A DNA stretch of 64,000 bases, taken from Lichenifustis flavocetrariae (lineage in GTDB: Bacteria; Pseudomonadota; Alphaproteobacteria; Rhizobiales; Beijerinckiaceae). Below are positions 7,341 to 17,220 of this stretch, piece by piece. Each line of letters opens with the position of its first letter. Positions within the stretch are counted from its first letter, which is position 1. Both the position numbers and the translations under genes were made by a program. The stretch lies in assembly GCF_026130545.1 (NCBI RefSeq), contig NZ_JAMOIM010000012.1, positions 116,879-180,878 of the forward strand, written 5' to 3'. Under the pieces are notes generated by a model that saw nothing but the letters and a program-made list of their open reading frames with translations, was not told the origin of the DNA and searched no databases.

Positions 7341-9379
7341 CGGATTTCGGCTCCGAAATAGTCGGCATAGTGTTGCAAGGTTTCCGACATTTCGCGCGCC
7401 GCTCCCTGCATCCGCAGGCGGCGGGCGGGGTCGAGCTGATCGGCCCCCGCTTCACCGAGCGCGTCCTTCAAGGCCTTCAGCGCTATACGCGCGCGATGGA
7501 CATCGCCTTCGGACAGGGCGGTGGCGGCCTCCAGGAGATGCGCGCGACCGCGTCCGGTCTCCGCCTCGGAAGTCCCCAGATCGAGGAATTGAAGCCCAAG
7601 CGTCAGGGCCGCGAGCAGGCGCGATCCCTCGACGAGGTCCGCGTCGGGCGGCATGGCCATGAGGCGGCCGAAGATGCGGCTGCGCCAGCGGTCGGGCACC
7701 CAGCGCCGGGGCCGGCGCAAAAGGCCGCGCAGGTCGCGCAATGTCAGGGCCAGCAGCCGGGCCGTCCGCATCCGGCGCGGAACGGGTGGCATCGCCCGCA
7801 TCACCACGGCGCCGGCGACGCTGCCGCCGACGATCGCGAGCGCCGTATTGTAGAAGCTGATCGTGTCGTAGCTAATGGTATTGGTCGGGCCCAGGAGTGG
7901 GATGAAGTTCGCGGCTGCGGCCACGAAGACGGGCGCCAGGGCCGGTTGGGTCGACAAAGCTCCCATAGGCACGAGCGCCAGTCCGAGAATGATGGTGAAG
8001 CTCAGATAGGTTTCGTGGTTCGGCAGGATCGCGAATTTGAAAACGCCCGCGACCACGGCCGTGATCACCATGCCCAAGCCGAACTTGACCGCTGCCGCGT
8101 AGGCTTGTTCGTCCTGCGGGGAGAGCAGAAGCACGGTCACGGCCAGAAACGTGATGAAGGTGAGGCCGGACGGCCAGGATGTCGCGACATAGAACCAGCA
8201 GCCAAGGCCGATGGCGACGAAGACCCGCAGTGCATTGACGAGCGGCGGCAGGACATCGGGCAGGAAGTCGCGCGGGACGGCGGTCACCAACAAGGCCCGC
8301 TTGGGTTGTGTCAGCAGCACCATGGTGTTGGAGGCGCGGCCGAGCCCTTCGAGAAGAGAGGCGATGCGATCGGCCCCGAGCCGGAGAGATGGTGCGTCCG
8401 CCGACCAGTGCCGGGCGTCCCGGGCCGCATCGAACCAGACATCGCGTGCGTGGACCGCGGGACCGGCGCTCTCGTCCAGTCCGCTTCTCTCGGCGGTCGG
8501 CAGGTCGAGCCGGAAGCCCGGCTCCGGCGGCAACAGCGCCCACAAGGCCTGGGCCTGACGTTCCGCCTCTTCGGCCGGGAGCCGTTCGAGATGGAGGCCC
8601 AGCGAGCGCCACGCCGACAGGGCGAGGAACAGGCCATTGATGCCCGCCCGGACCGTGCTCCGGCGCTCGCCCAACACAGGTGATTCGCCGATGGCCTGAT
8701 CGAGAAGCGGATCGAGAGCGGCCACGCGTTTGATGAGATCGCGCCGGCGGGTGCGGAATTCCGCATCGGGGGCGCCCTGGCGGTGGAGTTGCGAGGCGGC
8801 CCCTTCGCCGATCTCGGCCGCGAGGCCGGCGAAGGTCGCGGCCAGCCGGCGGGAGGATCGCCCGGCGTCGGTCAGCGACATGATCACCATGCCGCACACG
8901 ATGCCGAGACAGATCTCCGTCGCGCGCGACAAGGCGAGGATGAAAACCTGGTCGGGCTCGGCGATCGACGAGGAGGCGATGATCACCATCGTGTAGCCGG
9001 ACAGCATCGCCGCATAGGCGGCAAAATTGCGCAGAAGCGTCGAGACGAAGCTGCAGGCCGCGCACCAGAGCGCCATGGAGATCAGAAAGCCGGCGCGCTC
9101 CTGGGGGAAGGCGGCGGTGAGGAGCACGGTCGCGACCGCGCCGATCACCGTGCCGACGAGCCGGAACACGCCCTTGCGCAGCGACGCGCCGAGGACGGGC
9201 TGGCACACGATGGCGGCCGAGGTCCCGGCCCAACTCGGATTGTCGAGTTGAAGCCAGAAGGCCACGAACAAGGCGGATGCGACGGCCGCGGTCAACCGCA
9301 GCCCGAACAGAAGCGGCGGCAAGACCCGGCTCCAATCGAGCCGGCCGAGACCGCCTGCGCGTCGTGCAACATCACTCAT
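7337..9379 (-). CDS. FUSC-family efflux pump (AaeB-like)
   Basis: A 680-aa inner-membrane protein of the aromatic acid exporter/FUSC family. The N-terminal half has a block of membrane helices (from about LLFGLRLTAAVASALFVAF, with PSWAGTSAAIVCQPVLGASL), then a soluble domain of about 200 residues, then a second helix block (from about 375 to 530), and a C-terminal soluble helix-rich tail. This two-times-six-helix layout and length match AaeB. It is the first gene of the efflux operon. A strong 12-bp hairpin (9393-9423) lies just upstream of its ATG. Confidence 0.88.
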   Translation of the reverse strand: MSDVARRAGGLGRLDWSRVLPPLLFGLRLTAAVASALFVAFWLQLDNPSWAGTSAAIVCQPVLGASLRKGVFRLVGTVIGAVATVLLTAAFPQERAGFLISMALWCAACSFVSTLLRNFAAYAAMLSGYTMVIIASSSIAEPDQVFILALSRATEICLGIVCGMVIMSLTDAGRSSRRLAATFAGLAAEIGEGAASQLHRQGAPDAEFRTRRRDLIKRVAALDPLLDQAIGESPVLGERRSTVRAGINGLFLALSAWRSLGLHLERLPAEEAERQAQALWALLPPEPGFRLDLPTAERSGLDESAGPAVHARDVWFDAARDARHWSADAPSLRLGADRIASLLEGLGRASNTMVLLTQPKRALLVTAVPRDFLPDVLPPLVNALRVFVAIGLGCWFYVATSWPSGLTFITFLAVTVLLLSPQDEQAYAAAVKFGLGMVITAVVAGVFKFAILPNHETYLSFTIILGLALVPMGALSTQPALAPVFVAAAANFIPLLGPTNTISYDTISFYNTALAIVGGSVAGAVVMRAMPPVPRRMRTARLLALTLRDLRGLLRRPRRWVPDRWRSRIFGRLMAMPPDADLVEGSRLLAALTLGLQFLDLGTSEAETGRGRAHLLEAATALSEGDVHRARIALKALKDALGEAGADQLDPARRLRMQGAAREMSETLQHYADYFGAEIR

Positions 9380-9392
9380 GCGAGATCAACAC

Positions 9393-9423
9393 GGTGAAGG
9401 CCGGCCACGCGCCGGCCTTCACC
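9393..9423 (-). terminator. strong GC-rich hairpin between holA and the efflux operon
   Basis: GGTGAAGGCCGG (9393-9404) pairs perfectly with CCGGCCTTCACC (9412-9423) across a 7-nt loop. Reading leftwards it follows holA by about 110 nt and precedes the FUSC start by 14 nt. No T tract follows it on the minus strand, so it is either a weak terminator for the leuS-lptE-holA operon or a hairpin in the leader of the efflux operon. Confidence 0.4.
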
Positions 9424-9535
9424 GGCCACCATAGGACACGCCTTCCGCCTCGTCTCACGCGAAGCTGCGTTGTTTAGGAACAAGGGAGACCGAACATGGA
9501 GGCGCCAGCGAATTCCCTTGCCTCGCGCCCCACTG

Positions 9536-10576
9536 TCACGCCCCGCCGGGTCGCGGCGCGCGCAGGGCCAGGGCGACCGACCATAAGGCACGCCCGGCGA
9601 GGCTCTGGGCGAGGTCGGGATTGCGCCGCGCCTGTCCGACGGCTTCGCCCAATCGCGTCACGGCGCGGAACAGGGCCTCGCTGCCGGCATTGCGCAATTG
9701 CCGCTCGATGGCGCCTTTGCGCTTGAACGAGATGCCGTGGCGCGCGAGCTGGCTCAGCACGCCCTCCAAAGAGCCGCCGTTGGCGAGGTCGAGTTTCGCC
9801 CGGTGCAGCCAGACCGCGTGCCGCAAGGCGGCCGACAAAGTGGTGCCGGCCTCACCGCTATTCGTCACCGACCGTCGCAGGCCGGCATCGAGGCCGGCGA
9901 GATCCCCCGTGAAGGCTGCGTCCACCAAGGCGTCGGAGGCGACGGCCGACGCGTCGGTGACCACCGCCTCGATCGTCTCGACCGTCACGTGTCCCTCGCC
10001 CCGCGCGTAGAGCGCGAGTTTGGCGAGCTCGGAGCGGCTCGCCAACCGGTCGGCCCCGAGCAGCGTCACGAGCATCTGGCGCGCCTCGGGGTCGATGCGA
10101 AGGCCGGCTGCGGCCATCTCGCCGTCGATCAGCCGCAGGACGTCGCGCTCCTCGTCGGGATAGCACTCGATCGCAGCCGCGACCCGCGACCGCTCCACCA
10201 CCTTGCGCAAGGGTGCGTCCTTCTTGAGCGCGCCCGCTTCGATCACGACAGGCGAGGCGGCCGGGCCGTCGAGAAGCGATTCGACGGCCGGCGCGATCGT
10301 CTTGGTGCCGGCATCGACCAGCACGGCACGTCGTCCGCCGAACAGCGGGATCGTGCCGGCTTCGTCGGCGAGCCGACCGGGATCGCGCGCGATCTCGTCA
10401 CCGGCAAGCCGCACAAGCTGGAACGGATCCGCCGGATCGTCGACCAGCGCCTTGACGATGGCGCGCACCCGCTCGCTGATCAGACCCGTATCGGCGCCGA
10501 ACACGAGAAACAGCGAAAAACCCGGCAGATCCCGGCTGAGGAACCGCTCGGCTTCATGGCTCTTGACCGCCACCAT
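9536..10576 (-). CDS. holA: DNA polymerase III subunit delta
   Basis: A 346-aa HolA protein, the clamp-loader subunit that opens the beta clamp. The opening MVAVKSHEAERFL and LFLVFGADTGLISERVRAIV is the usual N-terminus of alphaproteobacterial HolA, followed by the AAA+-like region (ARDPGRLADEAGTIPLFGG) and a helical C-terminal domain (RNAGSEALFRAVTRLGEAV). Length is typical. It is the third gene of leuS-lptE-holA, an arrangement common in Hyphomicrobiales, with 46 nt separating it from lptE. The ATG at 10576 lacks a strong ribosome-binding site, but the N-terminus matches the family. Confidence 0.93.
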   Translation of the reverse strand: MVAVKSHEAERFLSRDLPGFSLFLVFGADTGLISERVRAIVKALVDDPADPFQLVRLAGDEIARDPGRLADEAGTIPLFGGRRAVLVDAGTKTIAPAVESLLDGPAASPVVIEAGALKKDAPLRKVVERSRVAAAIECYPDEERDVLRLIDGEMAAAGLRIDPEARQMLVTLLGADRLASRSELAKLALYARGEGHVTVETIEAVVTDASAVASDALVDAAFTGDLAGLDAGLRRSVTNSGEAGTTLSAALRHAVWLHRAKLDLANGGSLEGVLSQLARHGISFKRKGAIERQLRNAGSEALFRAVTRLGEAVGQARRNPDLAQSLAGRALWSVALALRAPRPGGA

Positions 10577-10622
10577 GGGTCAGGCGCCGTTGAAAGGGCG
10601 GCCGTACGGCACCGGGCCGATC

Positions 10623-11153
10623 CTACTTCACCGCGAGTTTGGCGGCGACCTGCTGGGTAATCAGATCCGCGAGCGTGTCCGCATCGCGGATCTCGGCATC
10701 ACGCGCGGCCCGCAGGTTGGCGTAGCGCTGTTCCGTTCGGTCGTAGGTGGCCGTGCTCTTGACGGACCCGGTCAGCACCGGTTCGCCGCCCCCGACCGGA
10801 ATGAGACGAAAATTGGCCGTCGCCAGCACGGTGCCGGCCTCGGCCGTCGAGGTCACGGTGCTGACCAGCGGCGACGAGGTGCTGAGCGACGGCACCACCA
10901 CGAGGTGATAGCGCGGTGCCACATGGGAGCCGGTTCCATTGAGGGCGGTTTGGAGCTTGTCGCCGAGATAGTGACCAAAGCGGTCGGGAATCGGATCGAC
11001 CGCGATCGACTGAAGCTCGGCTTGCAGATTGCCGCCGTGGCTCATGTAGAGCGGGTGGATCGTCGCCTCGCAGCCGCCGAGAGCCAGCGGCGCGAACGCC
11101 AGCAGGCCCAGGCCCGCAATCCCGCGTGGGCCTTGTCGATCACACCACCACAT
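10623..11153 (-). CDS. lptE: LPS-assembly lipoprotein LptE
   Basis: A 176-aa lipoprotein that plugs the LptD barrel and helps place LPS in the outer membrane. The N-terminus is a lipoprotein signal peptide with a lipobox ending at Cys28 (APLALGGC). The mature part begins with [11 protein letters not shown], typical of alphaproteobacterial LptE, and has the conserved beta-sheet/helix pattern (VRVRI-like strands, then [13 protein letters not shown] at the end). The start overlaps the 3' end of leuS by 14 nt in another frame, giving translational coupling. Its position between leuS and holA is the conserved one. Confidence 0.9.
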   Translation of the reverse strand: MWWCDRQGPRGIAGLGLLAFAPLALGGCEATIHPLYMSHGGNLQAELQSIAVDPIPDRFGHYLGDKLQTALNGTGSHVAPRYHLVVVPSLSTSSPLVSTVTSTAEAGTVLATANFRLIPVGGGEPVLTGSVKSTATYDRTEQRYANLRAARDAEIRDADTLADLITQQVAAKLAVK

Positions 11154-13758
11154 TGACGATCCTCATCGGCACCACGATGACTTTCTTGGGCGGCTTGCCG
11201 GCCAGCAATTGCTGGATGACGTCGAGGCCGAGGACAGCGGCCGTCACGGCCTCCACATCGGCATCGCGGGGCACCGAGACGTCGCCGCGCTTCCGGCCGT
11301 TCACCTGCACGGGCAGCGACACGGTCGCCTCGACCACGAGCGAATGGTCGGCCACCGGCCAGGGGCTGGCGGAGACGAGCGTGTCATGGCCGAGCGTGGC
11401 CCAGGCGGTCTCGGCGAGATGCGGCAGGAAGGGCGCCGCGATCAGGACAAGGATCTCGGCGGCCTCCCGAAAGGCAAACCGGAGATCATCCCCCAGGTTC
11501 GGCGTCTCGATGTCGCCAACCGCGGTGCCGAGCGCATTCACCAGCTCATAGATATGGGCGACGCAGCGGTTGAACCGCAGGCGCTCGATATCGGATTCGA
11601 CGCCGATGATGGCCCGATGCGCCGCTTTGCGGATGTCGAGCGCCGCCGCTCCCATGGAGGCCGGCATAGCTGCATCGGCCGCCGCCGCGACCCCGGCCAG
11701 TTCACCCACGAGACGGTACAGCCGCTGGACGAGCTTCGCCGCGCCCTGCACGCCTTCCTCGGTCCAGATCACGTCGCGATCCGGCGGGCTGTCCGAGAGC
11801 ACGAACCAGCGGGCCGTGTCGGCGCCATAGGTCGCGATGATGTCGTCCGGGTCCACGATGTTTTTCTTGGACTTCGACATCTTCTCGATCGGGCCGATCG
11901 AGATCGGGGCATCCGACCCGATCCGCACGGCCTGGCGGTCCGGGCCCATGCCGGTGATCCGGACTTCGTCCGGCGACACCCAGGCGCCATCCGTGGTCTT
12001 GTAGGTTTCGTGGACCACCATGCCCTGCGTGAAGAGCCCCGCGAAGGGCTCATCGAAGCCGACATGGCCGGTCTTCCTCATCGCGCGGGTGAAGAAGCGC
12101 GAATACAACAGATGCAGGATCGCATGCTCAATGCCGCCGATATACTGGTCGACCGGCAGGAAGTGGTTGGCGATCGCGGGCGTCGTCGGCTCGGTCTCGT
12201 TCCATGGGTCCGAGAAGCGGGTGAAGTACCAGGAGGAATCGACGAACGTGTCCATCGTGTCGGTTTCGCGCCGCCCGGGTCCGCCGCACTGCGGACAAGC
12301 GACGTCACGCCAGGTCGGATGCCGGTCGAGCGGATTGCCGGGCTGGTCGAAGCTGACGTCCTCGGGCAGGGTCACGGGCAGGTCGGCACGCGGCACCGGC
12401 ACCGTGCCGCAGGCGTCGCAATGGATCACCGGGATCGGGCAGCCCCAATAGCGCTGGCGCGAGATGCCCCAGTCACGCAGACGGAACTGCACGGAACTCC
12501 TGCCCCAACCGTTCGCGACGAAGGCCGCCAGGGTTTCGGCCATGGCGTCCTTGCAGCTCATCACCGCGCCCGGCGCGCCGAGCCAGCGCATGTAGCGCAC
12601 CACCTGCTCCTTGGGCGGCGTGAAGGCCGTGTCGGTCACGCCTTCGTCGCTGTCGAGCGGCTTGAATACGTCGATCACCGGCAGGCCGTATTTGCGGGCG
12701 AAATCGAGGTCGCGCTGGTCATGGGCCGGGCAGCCGATCACGGCGCCGGAGCCGTAGCTCATCAGCACGAAATTGGCGATGAAGAGCGGCAGCCGCCAGT
12801 TCGGATCGGCCGGATGAGTAACCTCAATCCCCGTGTCGAAGCCGAGTTTCTCGGCCTTCTCGAGCGCGCTCTCGGTGGTGCCGGTCTGCCCGCACAGCTC
12901 GATGAAGGCCGAAACGGCCGGGTTGCCTTCGGCGAGCCGCTTCGCCAGCGGATGATCGGGCGCGATCGCCGCGAAGGTCGGACCAAACATCGTGTCGGGC
13001 CGCGTCGTATAGACTTCGAGATGATCGAAGCCCTCCGGCGCCCCCACGAGACCGAAGCGGAACTGCAGGCCTTCGGACTTGCCGATCCAGTTGCGCTGCA
13101 TCACGCGCACCTTCTCGGGCCAGTGGTCGAGGTGGTCGAGCGCGACCAGCAGGTCCTCGGCATAGTCGGTGATGCGGAAGAACCATTGCACGAGCTCGCG
13201 TTGCTCGACCGGCGCCCCCGAGCGCCAGCCGCGGCCGTCGATCACCTGCTCGTTCGCCAGCACGGTCTGGTCGACCGGATCCCAATTCACCTTGGATTTC
13301 TTGCGGTCGACGAGCCCGGCGTCCAGCATGTCGAGAAACAGCCGCTGCTGGTGTTTGTAATAGGCGGGGTCGCAGGTCGCGAATTCGCGTGCCCAGTCGA
13401 GCGACAGGCCCATGCTCTTCAACTGGCCGCGCATGGTGGCGATATTGGCATAGGTCCAGGTCGCCGGATGCGACTTGTTCTGCATCGCGGCATTCTCGGC
13501 CGGCATGCCGAAGGCGTCCCATCCCATCGGATGGATGACGTTGAATCCCTTGGCCCGCCGATAGCGCGCCACGACATCGCCCATGGCATAATTGCGCACG
13601 TGGCCCATGTGGATGCGCCCCGACGGATAGGGGAACATCTCGAGCACGTAGTATTTCGGCCGCGGATCGTCGTTCCTGGCCGCGAAGGTTTCGCGTTCGG
13701 CCCAGATCTTCTGCCAGTGCGGTTCGGTTTCGCGGGCGTTGTAGCGTTCGGTGCTCAT
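11140..13758 (-). CDS. leuS: leucyl-tRNA synthetase
   Basis: An 872-aa class I aminoacyl-tRNA synthetase. The HIGH motif is present as HMGH (residues 50-53, in [15 protein letters not shown]), KMSKS at residues 626-630, and the CP1 editing domain between them, including the TRPDTMFG segment. A zinc-ribbon CDAC...CPQCGG pair is also visible. The frame is open for 13 more codons to 13797, but the ATG at 13758 ([19 protein letters not shown]) matches the family N-terminus and has AGGA just upstream. It heads the leuS-lptE-holA operon; the GNAT gene upstream is 66 nt away in the same direction. Confidence 0.96.
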   Translation of the reverse strand: MSTERYNARETEPHWQKIWAERETFAARNDDPRPKYYVLEMFPYPSGRIHMGHVRNYAMGDVVARYRRAKGFNVIHPMGWDAFGMPAENAAMQNKSHPATWTYANIATMRGQLKSMGLSLDWAREFATCDPAYYKHQQRLFLDMLDAGLVDRKKSKVNWDPVDQTVLANEQVIDGRGWRSGAPVEQRELVQWFFRITDYAEDLLVALDHLDHWPEKVRVMQRNWIGKSEGLQFRFGLVGAPEGFDHLEVYTTRPDTMFGPTFAAIAPDHPLAKRLAEGNPAVSAFIELCGQTGTTESALEKAEKLGFDTGIEVTHPADPNWRLPLFIANFVLMSYGSGAVIGCPAHDQRDLDFARKYGLPVIDVFKPLDSDEGVTDTAFTPPKEQVVRYMRWLGAPGAVMSCKDAMAETLAAFVANGWGRSSVQFRLRDWGISRQRYWGCPIPVIHCDACGTVPVPRADLPVTLPEDVSFDQPGNPLDRHPTWRDVACPQCGGPGRRETDTMDTFVDSSWYFTRFSDPWNETEPTTPAIANHFLPVDQYIGGIEHAILHLLYSRFFTRAMRKTGHVGFDEPFAGLFTQGMVVHETYKTTDGAWVSPDEVRITGMGPDRQAVRIGSDAPISIGPIEKMSKSKKNIVDPDDIIATYGADTARWFVLSDSPPDRDVIWTEEGVQGAAKLVQRLYRLVGELAGVAAAADAAMPASMGAAALDIRKAAHRAIIGVESDIERLRFNRCVAHIYELVNALGTAVGDIETPNLGDDLRFAFREAAEILVLIAAPFLPHLAETAWATLGHDTLVSASPWPVADHSLVVEATVSLPVQVNGRKRGDVSVPRDADVEAVTAAVLGLDVIQQLLAGKPPKKVIVVPMRIVNVVV

Positions 13759-13824
13759 GGTCCTGGAAGTTCGGAGGCGTGCGCCGGCAGAGAGCACGAG
13801 ACACGGATCTAAGTCAAAATTGAT

Positions 13825-14436
13825 TTACCATCCGTTTGCCGCCTTCGAAATAATAGGCACCTGCGGCGCCGCCTCGCGCGGCAGCAGCCCGACGAGGCGA
13901 GGATCGTCAGCAATCTCGATCTGCTGGCCGATCGGCACAAAGCCCGAGCGTCTGTAGAAGGACAGCGCCGCCGGGTGATCCAGCGTGCAGGTGTGAACCC
14001 AGAACCGCTCGATCGGCGCCGACCAGGCGCGGGCGATGGCCCAATCCATGAGCCAGCGTCCGGCCCCCGTCCCGATCAAGGGCCGCGTGAGGCCGAAGAA
14101 CGCGAGTTCGCAGTGACCCTGGACGCGAAAGTCGAGCTCCAGCAGGCCTTCCGCACGTCCCGCGTGACGCGGGACGAAAACCTCGACGTCCGGATGATGG
14201 ACGATGGCCGCGAGGGCGGCGTCCGAAAGCGCGAGCCGGGAAAACCAGAGCCACTCCTGCCCGACGCGGCGAAACAGGTCCCGGTACTGGTCGAGCGGCA
14301 TCATTTCCGCCCGCTCGATCCGGTGAGCGCCGCGGTCGACATCGGGACGAGGCAAGGGCCTTGCCATCTCCAGGGTCGTGACCACCGTCGCGATCTGCCC
14401 GGGAAGGACCTCGATCAACCCATCTCTCAGGCCCAT
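13825..14436 (-). CDS. GNAT-family N-acetyltransferase
   Basis: A 203-aa protein with a GNAT fold. The acetyl-CoA motif A is represented by GLTRPLIGTGAGRWLMDWAI (about residues 113-132), followed by motif B with HTCTLDHPAALSFYRRSGFVPIGQ (about 147-170), a standard GNAT end. The substrate is unknown. It lies upstream of leuS in the same direction and may be co-transcribed with it. It is divergent from the PTS operon, with about 170 bp of shared intergenic DNA. Confidence 0.85.
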   Translation of the reverse strand: MGLRDGLIEVLPGQIATVVTTLEMARPLPRPDVDRGAHRIERAEMMPLDQYRDLFRRVGQEWLWFSRLALSDAALAAIVHHPDVEVFVPRHAGRAEGLLELDFRVQGHCELAFFGLTRPLIGTGAGRWLMDWAIARAWSAPIERFWVHTCTLDHPAALSFYRRSGFVPIGQQIEIADDPRLVGLLPREAAPQVPIISKAANGW

Positions 14437-14521
14437 ACGCGGCCGCCGCGCCGGAGCACGTCATGGCAATGCCCCCGTGGTCTGGAAGCCGGGCAAATTA
14501 CACTTGCGCTCATGCGAAGAC

Positions 14522-14533
14522 GAATGTTCATTC
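14522..14533 (+). promoter_or_regulatory. possible operator upstream of the PTS operon
   Basis: GAATGTTCATTC is a 5-bp inverted repeat with a 2-bp centre, 76 nt before the IIC start codon, in the intergenic region shared with the GNAT gene. It is short and unique in the window, so this is only a candidate regulator site. Confidence 0.25.
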
Positions 14534-14608
14534 ACAGCCGCGCACGCGACGGAGGGTTCTCCGCCACGCGTGGCGAAAACGGGCGCAAGTCCCGTCACAG
14601 GGGGAAAT

Positions 14609-16039
14609 ATGGATCAAATCCTCACAGCGTTAAAGAGCGTGGTGGACACGCTCGGGGCGACCGTTCTGTTGCCCATCATCATCTTCGTGATCGGTGTCGT
14701 CCTCGGCGCGAAGCCCGGACGCGCCTTCCGGGCCGGATTGACGATCGGCATCGCCTTCATCGGCATCAATCTCGTGCTCGGCCTGATGTTGACGAGCCTC
14801 GGGGAAGTCGCCCAGGCGATCGTCAAGAACACCGGCATGCAGCGCGATATTGTCGATGTCGGCTGGCCCTCGGCGGCCGCCATCGCGTTCGGGTCGTCGG
14901 TCGGACTTTGGGTCATTCCCGTCGGCATCATCGTCAACGTCGTCCTCCTGGCCGCCCGGCTGACCCGCACGCTCAACGTGGACGTCTGGAACTTCTGGCA
15001 TTTCGCCTTCGTGGGCTCGCTCGTCACGGCCGCGAGCGGCAGCCTTGGCTATGGCCTGATCGCCGCCGCCCTTATGGCGGCCTTGTCGCTGATGTTCGCC
15101 GATTGGACCGCCAAGGGCGTGCAGCGCTTCTACGGCGTGCCCGGCGTCTCGGTCCCGCATCTCGCCTCGGCCCAGATCGTGCCCCTGGCGATCGTGCTCA
15201 ATTGGATCATGGACCGCATCCCTGGCTTCAACCGCATCCAGCTCGACACCGATACGATCCAGAAGCGGCTCGGTGTCTTCGGTGAACCGATCGTGCTCGG
15301 CCTGATCATCGGGCTCGTGCTCGGCGCGGTGGCCTTCTACAATCTCGGCGACGCGGGCGTGGCCATTTCCAAGACGCTGAAGACCGGCGTGACCTTGGCG
15401 GCCTCCATGCTGCTGCTGCCCCGAATGGTCAAGATTCTGATGGAAGGCCTGATCCCGATCTCGGAAGCCGCACAGGCCTTCGTGCAGACCCGGGCGGGTG
15501 ATCGCGAACTCTACGTGGGTCTCGACTCGGCCATTTTGATCGGACATCCCGCGGCGATCGCCTCCTCGCTGATCCTGGTGCCCATTGCGATCGTGCTGTC
15601 GTTGATTCTCCCGGGCAACCGGGTGATCCTGTTCGCCGATCTCGCGGTGATCCCATTCCTGGTCGCCATGGCGGCCCCGATCGTCAACGGCAACGTGCTC
15701 CGCATGGTGATCATCGGCACCGTGACGCTGGTGATCGGGTTCTATGTGGGAACGAGCCTGTCGCCGCTGATGACCAGCGCCGCCAAGGCTGCGAATTTCG
15801 CGATCCCCGCGAACGCGACCGGCATCACCAGCGTGGTGGATGGGTTCCTGTACATTCCTCATCTGGTGATCGAAGCTGTGACCCGGTTCGGGATCATCGG
15901 TTTGATCCTGGTCGGGATCGTGGTTCTGGCCCTGATCTTCGGGTTCCGCGCGCGTCCGGCCCCCTGGGAGCTGCTGGCGGGCGCCGATCCCGATGACGTG
16001 ACGGGGGCCGACGCCCTGCGCTCGGCTCCGGCGGAATGA
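14609..16039 (+). CDS. PTS galactitol-type transporter subunit IIC
   Basis: A 476-aa integral membrane protein with about 12 hydrophobic segments, matching the EIIC-GAT (galactitol/SgcC) family. Recognisable parts are VLLPIIIFVIGVVLGAKPGR near the N-terminus, the loop SVGLWVIPVGIIVNVVLLA, and DSAILIGHPAAIASSLILVP in the second half. The longer open frame begins at 14378, but the ATG at 14609 (MDQILTALKSVVDTLG) has GGGGGAAAT just upstream and matches the family start. It carries the sugar across the membrane while IIB phosphorylates it. It is the first gene of a IIC-IIA-IIB operon. Confidence 0.9.
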   Translation: MDQILTALKSVVDTLGATVLLPIIIFVIGVVLGAKPGRAFRAGLTIGIAFIGINLVLGLMLTSLGEVAQAIVKNTGMQRDIVDVGWPSAAAIAFGSSVGLWVIPVGIIVNVVLLAARLTRTLNVDVWNFWHFAFVGSLVTAASGSLGYGLIAAALMAALSLMFADWTAKGVQRFYGVPGVSVPHLASAQIVPLAIVLNWIMDRIPGFNRIQLDTDTIQKRLGVFGEPIVLGLIIGLVLGAVAFYNLGDAGVAISKTLKTGVTLAASMLLLPRMVKILMEGLIPISEAAQAFVQTRAGDRELYVGLDSAILIGHPAAIASSLILVPIAIVLSLILPGNRVILFADLAVIPFLVAMAAPIVNGNVLRMVIIGTVTLVIGFYVGTSLSPLMTSAAKAANFAIPANATGITSVVDGFLYIPHLVIEAVTRFGIIGLILVGIVVLALIFGFRARPAPWELLAGADPDDVTGADALRSAPAE

Positions 16040-16046
16040 GGGCTGC

Positions 16047-16517
16047 ATGACCGGCTTGCAGGATATGTTGGACCCGCAGGCCATTTGCCTGCAGGTCGAG
16101 GTCGCCGATGCCGCCGCCGCGATCGGTCTGCTGGCGGAACGGCTCCACGCCCTCGGACGGGTGAAAGGGAGCTACCGCGACGCGGTGACCGAACGCGAGC
16201 GGACCATGCCGACCGGGCTGCCGCTCGGGGCCGTCAACGTCGCGGTTCCCCACACCGACCCCGTGCACGTGATCAACCCGTCCCTCGCGCTCGCGACGTT
16301 GCGAAGCCCGGTTCTGTTCGGCTCCATGGACGACCCGGACGAAATGATCCCCGTGCAGGTCGTCATGGCCATGGCCCTGACCGACAAGAACGCACAGATC
16401 GACATGCTGCAGCGGATTGCGAGCTTCATCCAGAACCCGGCCGCTCTCGCGGCCCTGGTGGCGGCCGAGACGCTGCTCCAGGCGCAGGCCGCTCTCAGCC
16501 AGATGGCACAGGACTGA
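16047..16517 (+). CDS. PTS galactitol-type subunit IIA
   Basis: A 156-aa EIIA domain of the fructose/mannitol-nitrogen-like superfamily (GatA group). The phosphorylatable histidine is His69 in NVAVPHTDPVHV. It accepts phosphate from HPr and passes it to IIB. The gene begins 7 nt after the IIC stop and is followed after 2 nt by IIB. No EI or HPr gene is present in the window, so phosphate must come from phosphotransferases encoded elsewhere, possibly the nitrogen PTS. Confidence 0.88.
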   Translation: MTGLQDMLDPQAICLQVEVADAAAAIGLLAERLHALGRVKGSYRDAVTERERTMPTGLPLGAVNVAVPHTDPVHVINPSLALATLRSPVLFGSMDDPDEMIPVQVVMAMALTDKNAQIDMLQRIASFIQNPAALAALVAAETLLQAQAALSQMAQD

Positions 16518-16519
16518 TC

Positions 16520-16810
16520 ATGGCAATCAAGCAAAAGACCATTCTCGTGGCCTGCGGCACGGCCGTCGCCACCTCGACCCTCGTAGCCTATGCGATCGAG
16601 GAGACCATGAAGGAGCGCGGTCTCCGCGTCACCATCCGTCAGTGCAAGGCGACCGAAGTGCCAAGTCTCGTCGCCGATTGCGACCTCATCGTCGCGACGA
16701 CACCGGTTCCGGACAATCTTGGCAAGCCGGTCATCAAGGGCCTGCCATTCCTGACCGGGATCGGCAAAGCCGACACGCTCGACAGGATCGAAAAAATCCT
16801 CCGGGAATGA
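16520..16810 (+). CDS. PTS galactitol-type subunit IIB
   Basis: A 96-aa EIIB of the lactose/galactitol fold. Cys12 in ILVACGTAVATST is the phosphocysteine loop. The end (KADTLDRIEKILRE) matches GatB-type lengths. The ATG at 16520 is 2 nt after the IIA stop; a longer in-frame extension upstream is just the other frame of IIA. With the two preceding genes it forms a complete sugar- or polyol-specific PTS. No catabolic dehydrogenase or aldolase for the sugar phosphate lies next to it. Confidence 0.88.
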   Translation: MAIKQKTILVACGTAVATSTLVAYAIEETMKERGLRVTIRQCKATEVPSLVADCDLIVATTPVPDNLGKPVIKGLPFLTGIGKADTLDRIEKILRE

Positions 16811-16932
16811 GTCGCCGACGGGAAATGGGGCTTGTCGCCGCCAAGCCGCCCCGCTATACACCCGTCACCGCCCGCCGCCGAGTGCGCCCGGACGACGACA
16901 GGCTGTTTCCCAAACAGCAGATGTACGAAGAT

Positions 16933-17009
<77 letters not shown>

Positions 17010-17220
17010 CTCCGCTCTTTCTGATCCATGGTTTCGATCGGAAGGTTGAGCGAATCTAAATCGAGCTTTCCAAAGTCGTAGGTCCTGGGGCCGGCGAGTC
17101 GATCGACGAACACCCGACAGACAACCGGATCGTGGTTGAAGTCGTCGAAGCCGACCGTTTCGGACCGGCTCCGGGCTCGCCAATCTGTGTCTCTGCGGGA
17201 CGACGTGATCTCGGCCGATC

